Source of the DNA: Quillaja saponaria
Taxonomy: Eukaryota > Streptophyta > Magnoliopsida > Fabales > Quillajaceae
Direction: 5' to 3'
DNA: 64,000 bases
Assembly (NCBI GenBank): GCA_029379385.1
Contig: CM055617.1
Location: forward strand, 16,500,679 to 16,564,678
Below the pieces are notes generated by a model, which saw only the letters and a program-made list of their open reading frames with translations, was not told the origin of the DNA and ran no database searches. The position numbers and the translations under genes were made by a program. Shown in pieces: positions 12,454-23,500 of the stretch (positions within the stretch are counted from its first letter, which is position 1; each line of letters opens with the position of its first letter).

Positions 12454-14199
12454 CCCTCAACTTGCCAAACCTAGTTTTGACCCAGATCCATATAACCCAT
12501 TTGACCCAGATTTGTATGCTTAGGCCAAGCACAATTCGACCCAAATCCAAATCTAGTCTAAACCAAGTTTACAAATTTTCTTTTTGGTCCTTAAAATGTT
12601 TAAATATTTATAAGAATGGCCTACATTTTTATATATTATCATAATTAGCCCAGATATTTTATAAATTTTCATTTTTGGCCCAAATTAGTATATATTTTAT
12701 ACATTTGCCCATAACGTTATATAATTACATCAATGGCTCCAAAACTTTAGTAATTTACAGTGTTACCACAAAATCTATTGTATTTTGCAAATACACCCAA
12801 AATTTCATAATAATTGCCCAAATACTTTGAGATAATTGTACATAGATCCCAAACTCTTATATTTTCATATAAAACACCCAAATGACTCTAGGAAATTACA
12901 TATAGGCCCTTAAATTCTATATTTTCATATAAATGACCTCATTGATTTTGGAATTTTACAAATATATTTTTAAATTTTATAAATGCATATTAAAAAAAAT
13001 TATACAAGTATCCTTATTAAGAAATAAGTAAAAATCATTGTGTGGCTAGTATTCCACTTTCATATAAGTTTACGACCTGCAGTAGATCTTTAAAATTGAT
13101 TATTATTTGTTAAATGCTGCGAATATAATTTTTGGGCTTATTTATTATTTCAAACTCGAGTCCACTAACAACCGAGTCATACTTATTATTGAGTGATTGA
13201 TAAATGTTTCAAGTAATTTAGTATAAAACTTAGTCCAAAAAGGCAAAATATATAGAGGCCAAGTAACAACTGTAAAAGGAAAATGTTTCTTCCCCCACAT
13301 ATAACTCGAGGTCAAATCTTAAAATCAAACGGTCAGCATTTCGTGAATAGGAAACCAAGAGTTTATATAAGTTATTTTTAAAATAATATTGATTATTATC
13401 TCCAGGTAAGATATTTTTACCTATGCAAATTTAACGAGCCTCCTATTGAACTTGGATTTTCGGCCATAATTATAAATACATTATAGGAAAACCTTTGTTC
13501 ATGAAGTCACCAAACCAAGATGAGCTCATTGCCTTCAATCATGGAAGAGGCTATTGCCCTTCGTTATAACAACTCAAAAAAGCTCATACACAACTTTTTA
13601 GTTGATGACAGTCCTTAGGAGGAGTGATATATGTTCCCCTTTGAGTCTATAAAGGTTCGGGCAAAATAACCTGACCCCCAAAAAAGGCAATAACAGTTTT
13701 TCAGCAAGACCCCTTAAGTACTAAATCGCTAAAGGTACTAGGTTTTCACCCATATTGTTCAAAGTAAGATATGTTGTTTACTTTAGTATAGTTTAATACA
13801 ACTGCATATTAGTACCCTATCAACGGACAAAAATTAAGCATAAATTACTTTCATAACAAGCTTGAACTTCTCAATTCACACAAAAAAAACATGACAATAA
13901 TAAAATAGAGTAGTTATAAGGTGGATTGAAACGAGGTATGTTAAGATGGATTACAACATGTACAACATGTACAACATAACATCAAAATCAATGATAAAAA
14001 TATCACACCAATAATAAAAACATCACACCAATGATAAAAATATCACACTAGTAGAGCATTACATCAATGTAGCACTTAAAAATTTTAGCACAATAGTTGT
14101 GCACCTCACAAACAGGGAACACAATCCAGTATATTGTCTATTTATTTGTAAACACTTGTTCTAATTAGGATTTCTTCAACTATTAGTTCAAGTCCCTAC
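12454..14199. other. Interior of the small LTR element, no gene
   Basis: The DNA resumes after the hAT TSD and contains no recognisable protein. About 12560-12990 is a loose array of phrases of roughly 35-45 nt that repeat 'ggccca', 'aaaatttt' and 'ataaattttcat'-like words. Three copies of a ~20-bp unit lie at 13987-14050. Confidence 0.5.
13987..14050. repeat. Three-copy ~20-bp tandem repeat
   Basis: The unit is approximately 'caatgataaaaatatcacac', repeated three times with single-base differences. Confidence 0.8.
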
Positions 14200-16846
14200 T
14201 GTGACACCCTACTTTCCTAATCCTATACTTAAGTTAATTAATATCTTAATGCCTAAATTAATTTGTAATTATCCTTTAATTATCCAAGAGACTCAAAATC
14301 TTCCTTTTATACTTTAAATTCTTAAACCACCCTAGACCTAGTGCTTCACCTAAATTTTTCTTTTTCCTTTTTAATCTTTCATGGCCGAACTTAAATAATC
14401 CCATTTACCAAGTTTCTTTCCATTTTCTTCCTTGACCAAATTTATACTACTCTTCTTAAGTGATATTTAATTTTTCATATTACATTAATTACCTTATTCA
14501 AGACTTAGATTAATTCTTATTCCTAATTTCTTACTAACTCATAGCCTTTCATCATTATTTCTTTTATCTCCTTTCTTGGCTACACCCAAGACTTAGATTT
14601 CCTTTACATCCTAATTCAATTACAACCTTGTTGATACTTTCTTATTAAGACTACATACCAAATTACCTATTAAGGTTACTATTGATTTTATTTATCCAAT
14701 TTTAGACTCTTATGGCCGATTAGTACTAGACATTTTAGCCAATTCTTCCCATCTTGGATTCTACCATTTGTTTCATTTATCCTATAGTTAATAAACCCTT
14801 TCTTTCTCTTAAGAAATTGCCTAGCCAAATTGAACACAAAGGTTACAAAGTCATAGTACATCCATTTACTTACTTATTTATATACATGTATGGTTTTGAC
14901 CAAAGAGAACATACTAATAAGCTTCCTCCTAAGGCACTAAGTCTAAGTCAAAACTCTAGTTACCAAATTATACAATAAGGGCCTTTACATGACCATTCCT
15001 TTCTCAATAATCAACCACTTGCCATTTTTCCCGTTATATAGACCATGCATTTCTCTAAGGAAAATGATACACATCTATAGTACTAATTAATCTGCATATC
15101 AAGATAAAGGAAAGTGAGTCGAACCTCAACAAGTATTCATACATGACAACGAGAGATTTTTTATGGCAATTTTAGAAATATAAGAATATGCAATGCAAGT
15201 TATCCTTTTCCCTCATTTCCTTTAAGTTTCCTAAAAGGGATTCATCTTCTTCATTTTCTATTGTAGACCTTTTTTGTCAATATGCAAATCGAGGCATTGT
15301 CTCTAGACTTACGGCACATTACTGTACCATATTATGAGATATCGCCTTTCAAGACTTACACCACATCTCAGTGCCATCTCATGAGACATCGCCTTGCAAG
15401 ACTTTCGGCACATCATTGTACCACCTCTTCTAGATATGGATCTATCCACGAGACATCATATATAGACTTACGGCACCTTATGGTACCATCTCATGAGACA
15501 TCGCCTTTCAAGACTTACAGCACATCTCAGTGTCATCTCATGAGACAACGCCCTGCAAGACTTTCGGCACATCATTTTACCATCTCTAGATAGAATCCAT
15601 TTTATAGTTTGAGTAACATAATGTCAAGATAGACTACAAGTGCCAAAACCAAGCAATATTCCACACCTTTCATTATTTTTGGTTACACATAACTTATTTT
15701 CTCATAAAACATATCATTTCATATGCATGAAAGATGTAAGAGTAGCTTAAAGAATATAAAGTACTAGGAAGTATCTTTCAAAGCAAAGATAAAACAAATG
15801 AATACATGAACACTTGCCTAATACCCTCAACCTTATTTTCTTTTTTTGTTTATTTTTCTCCTACGCCTCCTTCTTCCTATTTTCTCTCGGTTTTCTCATT
15901 CTCCTTCATAGCTCACAGTTTGCCTTTTTCTTTTATTTCTTACTATTTCTCTCACTTTACTTGTTTTCTTACTTTTTTTCTCACTTTCTCTTACTTTTTT
16001 CTACCTTTTCTGGTCACTACCTTCCCCCTCCTATTTATAGTGCATGGCCAAGGTTTAGGATTTAGGAGAAAGTTTCATTTTCTATTTTACCCTTTTAGTT
16101 CTCTAAAATTACAACTACCTACCTGTCATTCTCCAAATTAACATGTGTTCTTTCTTCCTAACACTTGTCTTCCTCTTATCTAGCCACGTTTTTATGTTAA
16201 TTATTACTTGCCACCTTATGTCCTAACTTTCTTCTACATGCCCCCCTAATTATTACAACTTTTCTACATTTTTCCTCCTTCTTACAATTAAGCCCCTTTA
16301 TTAATTGCAAGTTGCCACACTTTTTCTTCTTCTTACACATAGACCCCTTCATTAATTACAAATTGCCACACTTAATCTCCTTCTTATACCTAATTCATTA
16401 CATTTCCTTTCCTAGCAAGTAACCTATATTTTATTATTTTATCTTATTCTTTCAACATGGTTCTTATACCTAATCCATCACATTTCCTTATCTAGCAAGA
16501 AACTTATATTTATTATTTTCTCTTCTTCTTTCAACACACCATGTAGCATTTTTCCATCTTTGTTCCAACGCCTACATCTATCCATATTTTTATATACATA
16601 TATACATGTATGTATACGTATATATGTTCATGTATTTATACGTATTTTACACATATACACTACTCCTATACTAATACGTATCCTATACGTATATACTATT
16701 CTTATATTAATACGTATCTTATGCGTACATGTACTATTCCTATTCATGAAATAATAATATGTAACTAAATTTGAATCTTATTTAACTCATAAGATAACTT
16801 ATCTATAATTAATCTAGGTATTAATTTTAATTATAGGGGTGTTATA
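14200..16846 (-). mobile_element. Solo LTR (family B, TGTGACACCC...), perfect TSD
   Basis: 2.65 kb. The left end TGTGACACCCTA and right end TATAGGGGTGTTATA are near inverted copies. A perfect 5-bp TSD, cctac, lies at 14195-14199 and 16847-16851, typical of LTR-retrotransposon integration. No internal coding region, so it is a solo LTR left by recombination. Orientation is inferred as minus from a consensus-like TATA box CTATAAATAG (reverse complement of 16031-16040) followed, in the minus direction, by a pyrimidine/purine-biased leader (15830-16030). Open frames at 15806-16141 (+) are this low-complexity tract. It is inserted in the small LTR element. Confidence 0.88.
15282..15593. repeat. 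~47-bp tandem repeat array within the family-B LTR
   Basis: About six degenerate units. Each contains gagacatcgcctttcaagac or a variant, then a '(c/t)ggcacat' segment and a 'ccatctcat' segment. Alternate units are most alike (for example 15340-15385 and 15495-15540), giving a higher-order pattern. The open frame across it is a by-product of the repeat. Confidence 0.85.
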
Positions 16847-16882
16847 CCTACACTCCTTAAACTCATTTTCGGGAGACAGGAT

Positions 16883-17221
16883 TGTACGAATCTAATAATA
16901 TCATTACATGTGGTATGACATAATAGACTAATCCAAACTCTAACTATTACAGTTTATTCTTATTAATATTATAATGGATGCCATTATCGTTCGTTCATCA
17001 CAACTATTATCAGTAATGCTTAAACATAACTCCTATATAAAGAGGGTCAAAATCTCAAAATAACACAAATTGTTTCTCTAACTTATATTCTTTATAATTT
17101 TTCAACTTATATCTCTGATCATACTAACTTGGGTATCAAAGTTTTTACATATCAACAAAAACTATTCATTTCTAGATCAGTCAGGTAGAAGACACTTTAA
17201 TTTGATCAAATTCAAATTTAA
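16883..17221 (+). mobile_element. 3' LTR of the small LTR retrotransposon
   Basis: Starts TGTACGAATCTAATAATATC directly after the purine tract 'cgggagacagg'. Similar along its length to the 5' LTR at 6604-6940 but with many substitutions, so the element is not recent. Confidence 0.72.
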
Positions 17222-17499
17222 CATATTTCATCTCATAAACTCCCATCACAAGTGAATATGAGATTCGATCACATTTTTATTATAAACACCAAGTGATTTT
17301 ACTAAGTGAAACATTATTTTTATCATACAAGAATACTAAACGTTTTAAAAACTTAAATAAAAATTTAATTTTTACACATATTGTATACTAGTTGGATCCG
17401 CGTGCATAAGGTCCAACTAGTTAATTTTCAAAAGCGAAATTAAACCGGGCGTTCAATGGATTCCTATCCAAATAGAATTTTTTTTTTTTTAGTATAAAC

Positions 17500-17790
17500 A
17501 GAGTCCTACCCAAGAACTACCATGGCAGAATCTATCCAATTGTACTCTCCCGTGGGGTCCACCTGCAGCTGAACCGAATAATGCTTTGCGAACTGAAGCT
17601 CAGCAGCCGTCATCCCGTATCTCTTCCACTCGTTAGTGGGCCCCATCCACAACTTTCCTGGTCCAGATTATTCCTTTAAAATACAGACTGATATCTCAAC
17701 GGTCAATATACCCATTTAACCGGACGAAACTTGATCCAGTTTTACTCCGGGACGTATTAGAACCCGATATTTCGCAAGAAAAACAACGAT
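17500..17790 (+). promoter_or_regulatory. Putative promoter of the NF-YA gene
   Basis: A comparatively GC-rich stretch in AT-rich surroundings, upstream of the inferred first exon. It contains GTGGGCCCC at 17636-17644, which matches the class II TCP-factor site GTGGGNCC, known from promoters of growth-related plant genes. The transcription start is not determined. TCP regulation is an inference from one motif. Confidence 0.45.
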
Positions 17791-18022
17791 ATATTGTTTT
17801 GAGAAATCAGAAAAAGAGAAAAAGAAAAGCAAATTGAAACATTTCACACCCAAAGAGGGCCAAGAAAAGAACGCTGCTTGTGGTGTCTGGTGTGGATAGA
17901 TACAGTCAAGGGTTTCTTCAGTTCTGTAAAGGTTTTTGTTTTCCGAAGCAATAATTCCCAAATTTCATTTCCTGGAGAAGAAGCTTCAACAATTTGAAGC
18001 TCCTTGAAAGTTTCTCTGCAAG
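17790..18022 (+). other. NF-YA 5' UTR exon 1 (start approximate)
   Basis: Purine-rich leader ending in 'ctctgcaag|gttaat', a good plant splice donor at 18023. No long reading frame. The left edge is a guess, since no transcription-start signal can be fixed by eye. Confidence 0.5.
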
Positions 18023-18808
18023 GTTAATTTCGAAACTCAAAAACCCTATTTATGTTTCAGTTTTCATTTCCCAATTTTGTTTTGATTTTCAGAAAATTGA
18101 ACGAAAGGGAAATAGTTGCCAATTAATTAATTATCTATTTCATTTATGCTAGAAACGAAAATCTTTGGATTGTTGGTATTCATTTGTTAAATTTTGTTAT
18201 CTTGTTCGAATTTTCTGTGAGTAACCAAACAGAGCATTTTGGGTATTCAGTAAATGAAATTTTTTTTCATGTTTTTTATTTGTAAATCTTTAAATAATGT
18301 TGTCAATCTCTATCATTTCACGGGTTGATACTTCTGAGTGATTAATACCTGATACCTTAAGCTCAAATTACTGTGAGTGGCGGCACTATATGATAACTGA
18401 ATAAACTACTGAATTGTTTTCTTTCTCAGTCACTTAAATTTAGGTTTTGCAGTTTGTGTTCAAGCTTCTTTCTTTTAGATTTTAAGATAAAAAAATTGGG
18501 GATGAACAGAAAGTGCTTTTTTGTCAATGTAAATTTGGTAACCTCAATGAGAGTCTGGAATCTTTGCCAACTCAATACAATTTATAGAATCTGTAGATGT
18601 TGGGAAGAAAGGGCCTCACATGCACAAAAAACTATTTTTATTTATTTATTTATTTTTTTTTCTAAGCAAATGATCTAAGGTAGAGAATGTAGACTGTAAA
18701 GATAGTTTTATGTCACTGCCCTTTTTAATTTATCTAGAGCCATTTTTCCTATAAATACTCCACATAAAAAGCTCATGCATTATATTGAATCAGTTGATCA
18801 TAATGTAG

Positions 18809-18842
<34 letters not shown>

Positions 18843-19885
18843 CAAATACAATTATGATAGTGAGCTTTGGCTTTTGCTCATGTTCTGTGGAACAAGAAGT
18901 TCAATGATTCAACAATCTATGCTTCACCATATTAGTTGTAGTTGGTACGCAAAAATCTATCTCTCACAATTGACCGAATAGGTATTAGAAAATTACACTG
19001 AAATTTCTTTCTACTTACTTCCCTTCAAATGAATTCCTTCTGGCTTCTGCTTGAACTGTCTTCTGTTATTGCTTCCCTTCATTTTCACACATAAATAGTT
19101 GCAGCAAAGATTATTTTTATCCTATTCAAATGTTTGCTAGGTGTGGGTACAGGATAAAACTTTATGCCATAAGTTCTTTTTTTTACACAATGAGGGTACA
19201 AAACAGCCCACCAAAAAGCTCAACACAACAAAAACTACAAGTTACAATTTAAACCATCTAAGAAGTCTAACAGGGACCCAGTAGAATGACAAGAGGATGG
19301 ATCGTCATCCATTGGTTCCACATAAGTAAACTTTCCTCTACAATTTACCCAAAGATCCTCCTCAACATCTTGATAACACTTGGAGGGCTACTTAAAACAT
19401 ATTAGTAGCTCTTACGAGTGATAGGGTGTACAAAGATTTTGGTAGCACTTGAACCATGAATTTCATTTTTGTGTGTAGCTTTCTCATTAGATATTTGGCA
19501 TCTGGAGATTCTGGATGTAGTTGCCAACTAATTAATAGAAGTGTTAAACATATAAGACCATTTGTACAATTACTAAATTAGTAAAACATAAAAATAAAGC
19601 ATACCGTCTACTCACTAAAATAAAAGTTTAATATCTTAGAAGTTTGTGAATAGTGTTATGCTGTTCCCGGTATTTTTGGGTGGAAGGAAGAGATGAGGGA
19701 GGAAACAGTGAAATCATATTATATCTGAAGTTGCAATTTTGCTTTTGATTGCTAACTGTGCCGTAGAAGTAAACTATAGTCTGTAAATTATTGTTTTCAT
19801 TGCTAAAATTTTAAAATGGTTCAACATTTAGAAAGAATACCAAGATGAAAACCTTACAAAATGGTTTGGCATGTGTATGATGCAG
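18023..19885 (+). other. NF-YA leader intron 1
   Basis: GT at 18023 and 'gatgcag' acceptor ending at 19885. It holds a T-rich stretch, a (TA)n microsatellite at about 18811-18840, and at about 19180-19500 a segment (starting 'acacaatgagggtac') that could be a retroelement 3' end on the minus strand, not proven. No coding sequence recognised. Confidence 0.45.
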
Positions 19886-19914
19886 TACAAGCAGCGCCTG
19901 GATTCAGGTGCCAG
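19886..19914 (+). other. NF-YA 5' UTR exon 2 (small, predicted)
   Basis: A 29-nt segment between a 'tgcag' acceptor and a 'gtgatt' donor, containing no ATG. Predicted from splice signals only; it could be skipped or absent in the real transcript. Confidence 0.4.
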
Positions 19915-20548
19915 GTGATTGTCGTACTTCTTTTTCCACAGATAGTAGCCAGATCATTTTCTGTAACTCTCTGCTGATATAAATTTTTGTAATATTTATG
20001 CTTCATTTGCCAATGTTTAATATTTTATCATTCTTTGCTGCATCTTGAAATATCTTTCTGTTGTGAGGTGTACTTAGACTAGAGTAAGTTGGAGTCCTTT
20101 GCTGAGTTTCTTCTTTCTTTTTTATCCCTACTTATGTTTACAAGGCTAATGAGCACCTGCAATACTGCCAGTGAATTTAAGAAATTTTGGATTATATTTG
20201 AAGTTAATGTTTTCTTATCTGATCTTTTATAATCTCCTGTTGGTTCTGACATATTTGGATCTCTGTAATGTTTGGAGGACTACTTGTCCTCTCTTGTTCT
20301 TTTTATCTTCTTTAATTAATAATACTTGCAACTTGCTCCTGGTAATCTGGTATTAGAATCTCTAGTCATACAGAGTCTTGAAACTTGTCTAATATTTGAT
20401 TCAGGACCTTTTGGTCACTTAGATCTTGTTGTTTTCCTTCTCCCCCTCTCCCATCCAGATCACCTTTAATAAGATACTTTTTAACTGAAACTAACCATTT
20501 TTTGTTTTGTTGCCAGATTTGTTTGTGAGGGTTTACGTGGATTACAAA

Positions 20549-23500
20549 ATGACTTCTCCTGTTCATGATATTTCTGGTATTATTCTATGATATTAACTTC
20601 ATTATCTTTGTTGTTCTATGATTCAATTTTAATCTTGTTTAGTAGACCAGACTGAGGGTTTGTTTGTTACACACAGCACAAAAAACAATCTTTACGGAAA
20701 GTAAAAGCATCTGGTGCATTTTTTAGTATTTGGTGCATGGTCATTGGAAATTAATCTCATCATTTTATGAACTGTATAAATATTCTTTCCATCATTACCA
20801 AAAAAATTAGAAGGATAAACAAGAAGAAAGTATTCTTCCCATATGTGAAAAATGATATCGTGGAAAATGATACCACTTACATCATTTTCCAAAACAAGGT
20901 CAAGCTTTCTCTTTGCTCCCGCCATGAAGTAGCCAGAATGGCCATAAGATGGAAACATATGCATAATTTCCATGTAAACCTATGCTTCTTAGAGAGAAAC
21001 AAAGGAAAACCTCTTTTGGAATGCTTATAGGGTGAAAATACTTCTCTAGCCGTGAGGCCTTGGAGCATGTGGTAGCATATACAAAAAACCATTCTTGGAA
21101 AGAATCTCATATTGGTGCACAGTGGAGACGGGTTACGATGGCCACAATTCCCCGAAATCCGCAAATAGACTGAAATTATGGTGCCTAAAATTTGGGATAA
21201 GTTAATAATTTTTTGGCTTTTACTAACCTTTTTCCTGCTTTCCATGTCAGCAACTGTTTGCCACATTTGCATTTAATTCCTAGATTTTAACAGGGAGGAC
21301 CACATCAGATGAAATTAAGAACTACAAGGATGATATTGGTGCAACTGAAAACATTAGTACTAAATTGAATTTTCATTAAACTACAAGGATCAAAATTTTT
21401 AATGCTTTATTTAATTTTGAGAGTCAGTCAGAGTTTTTAGTTTTAGGTTGGAGCTATAGGACAGGCACCTATTTTGTTGGTAACAGATGCAGGTTGTTCT
21501 GCATTTCAAGGCTTGATACAACTGTTATCTCTATATTTCTTTTGCGTCCCCTTTTTGTTGTTGACAACCTTTAGATAATTTAACGACTGAATTTCCAGGG
21601 CGACAATGGGAAGCATATCTTTTGCTTTCCTAGTGGGTAGATTCTTCTGATTTCTGATCATAATTCCTCACAGTTCTTTTAAGGACTTCACTTTCCTCTT
21701 GACTAGATGCTTTGACACCCTTGTTGTAGTTCTTGCAGAGTAAACTTAATTACCCTTCACATTGCATGATCGGTTCACATGTGAGAGTCCTTAGTATTTT
21801 AATTGTGTTTCCATATTGTCTGTTAGCTTTTCTTATCCGATTCCAAAGCTTGGTGTAAATATTGGATGTACTGCAGGTTTTCCATTTTTCTTTGACTTTT
21901 TCTGCAAATCTTATGTTTATGTGTACTTTCAGGGAATGGTTGTCCAGATAATGGGGAAACTGATGAGCAACAAAAGCACTCGGAATCTCAGGATCAGTCT
22001 TCATCTCCTGTGAATGGAATTTTTCATCCTGGTCTTACTAGCCAGAATGTTCAATATCCTACACCTCCTCAGCTTGGGTCTGAACATGCTATGGTATGAA
22101 TCATCTTCAATGTTTTAATAGGCCCGTTTTTGTGTTGTGAAGAACAATTTTCAGCACTCTAGATCTTCTGTTGTTTCTTGTTAGATAATGTGTTTCTCGA
22201 CTTGTCTATTTTAACTTCAATCATATTCCCATTATCCCAAGGAATCTGTTTAATGGCTTTAACCCTTAGACGGCATATATAGTGGTTCCCTTATTGTAAA
22301 CTTGTCTTTATGTGGGATGTTTTTATAGTAAGTGTTGTTATTGAAGTTAGGTTCTGTAGTCATTAATTATGGTTTAATATCACTTGGACTTCTGTCATTT
22401 TTTGTGTGTTGTTATGAATTTCAATGATCCTTGGCAAGAAAAAATTGATGTTCCCTGCTAGGAAAAGCAAAACAAAAGTAGATCAGAACCCTTGTTATTT
22501 TCATATAAATTATGTTTATGTGGTAGTTAATATATCTTAAAGGTCTTCTTTATGCTGGAAATATTTCTTTTGTAATGAACTCTTTCTTGGTTTGACCAAT
22601 ATCTAGACTTGAGAACCAGAAGTAAAATGTGTGAGTAGATATGTTAAATTTTATATTACATAACTAATGCTCTGTTATGTTTCTGGAAATGATTTCCTGA
22701 TAAATGTTTTCTGTATTTTCTGGTACTCTATGCAGAAGTCAATGGACAACATTTTTCATTTTTACTGATTTTTTAATTTTTTAAAGTAACCACCCACCAG
22801 TTACTGCTCTCTACCTACAAAGTACAAGCTGTGGTTGGTTTTCTGCTGCATGGCATCAGTAACTAATTGATGGTTGCAGTTGCCAATTTCTTTCCATTTC
22901 TCTTCATGGCTAAGATGTAGAAATACATTATGCACAATTGATTCTTTGATGTTCATTTACGAGAATTAAAACTTCATTTTCTGAATGGAAATATTAGAGT
23001 ATTTCTTTGGTGTTTTCTGATAGATATTAAAAAGGTACCGTCTTTTATTTGGAAAACCAAGGTTTTCAATTTTTAATTAGCCTTCACATTTGAATATAAA
23101 AATCACATTTCATTTTTTCCCATGGTTAGGAGGATTTCTTAGCCGATCCCAACTAGTTTGGGATTTAATGCTTAGTTGATTAGGATTTCTTGTTATGCTC
23201 CCTGTGCTTCTTTTCTCTCTTTATAAAATTTATATTTTCTGTAAAAATAAGTATCACATCCGATTGTGGCATGGCAAAATGAGAAGTATTTCCAGAACTA
23301 AACAGGGAGTTTTGGTAAAAAACAATATCGTACTGAAACAATTTTCCCTGTCATGTAATTCATCTTAAGACAAGCGCAACCTAGATTTCATTAGATGTGT
23401 ACTAATAAAACACACTTTTTGTGGGAGTATCATTGTCTAGTGAGGTCGGGAATCGCAGATAAGTAACTGATTCTAATGTTATGGTGTATTTTTTTTCTTC

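Larger units (their letters stand above)
6604..17221 (+). mobile_element. Non-autonomous LTR retrotransposon carrying two nested insertions
   Basis: LTRs at 6604-6940 and 16883-17221, a PBS at 6941, and a purine tract 'cgggagacagg' just before the 3' LTR. After removing the hAT (7549-12461 with one TSD copy) and the solo LTR (14200-16851 with one TSD copy), about 3 kb of element remains. I see no gag, protease, RT or integrase motif in the remaining interior (6958-7548, 12462-14199, 16852-16882), so it looks like a non-autonomous derivative using a Ty3/gypsy-type PBS. The element's own TSD was not recognised. Confidence 0.6.

Noticed and set aside
15806..16141. Phe/Ser-rich plus-strand frames that look like a signal or membrane protein
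   Set aside because: Low-complexity T/C tract inside a solo LTR, on the strand opposite to its probable transcription.
20692..21272. Antisense reading frames in an NF-YA intron
   Set aside because: They overlap each other, match no family I know and lie inside an intron with intact splice sites.
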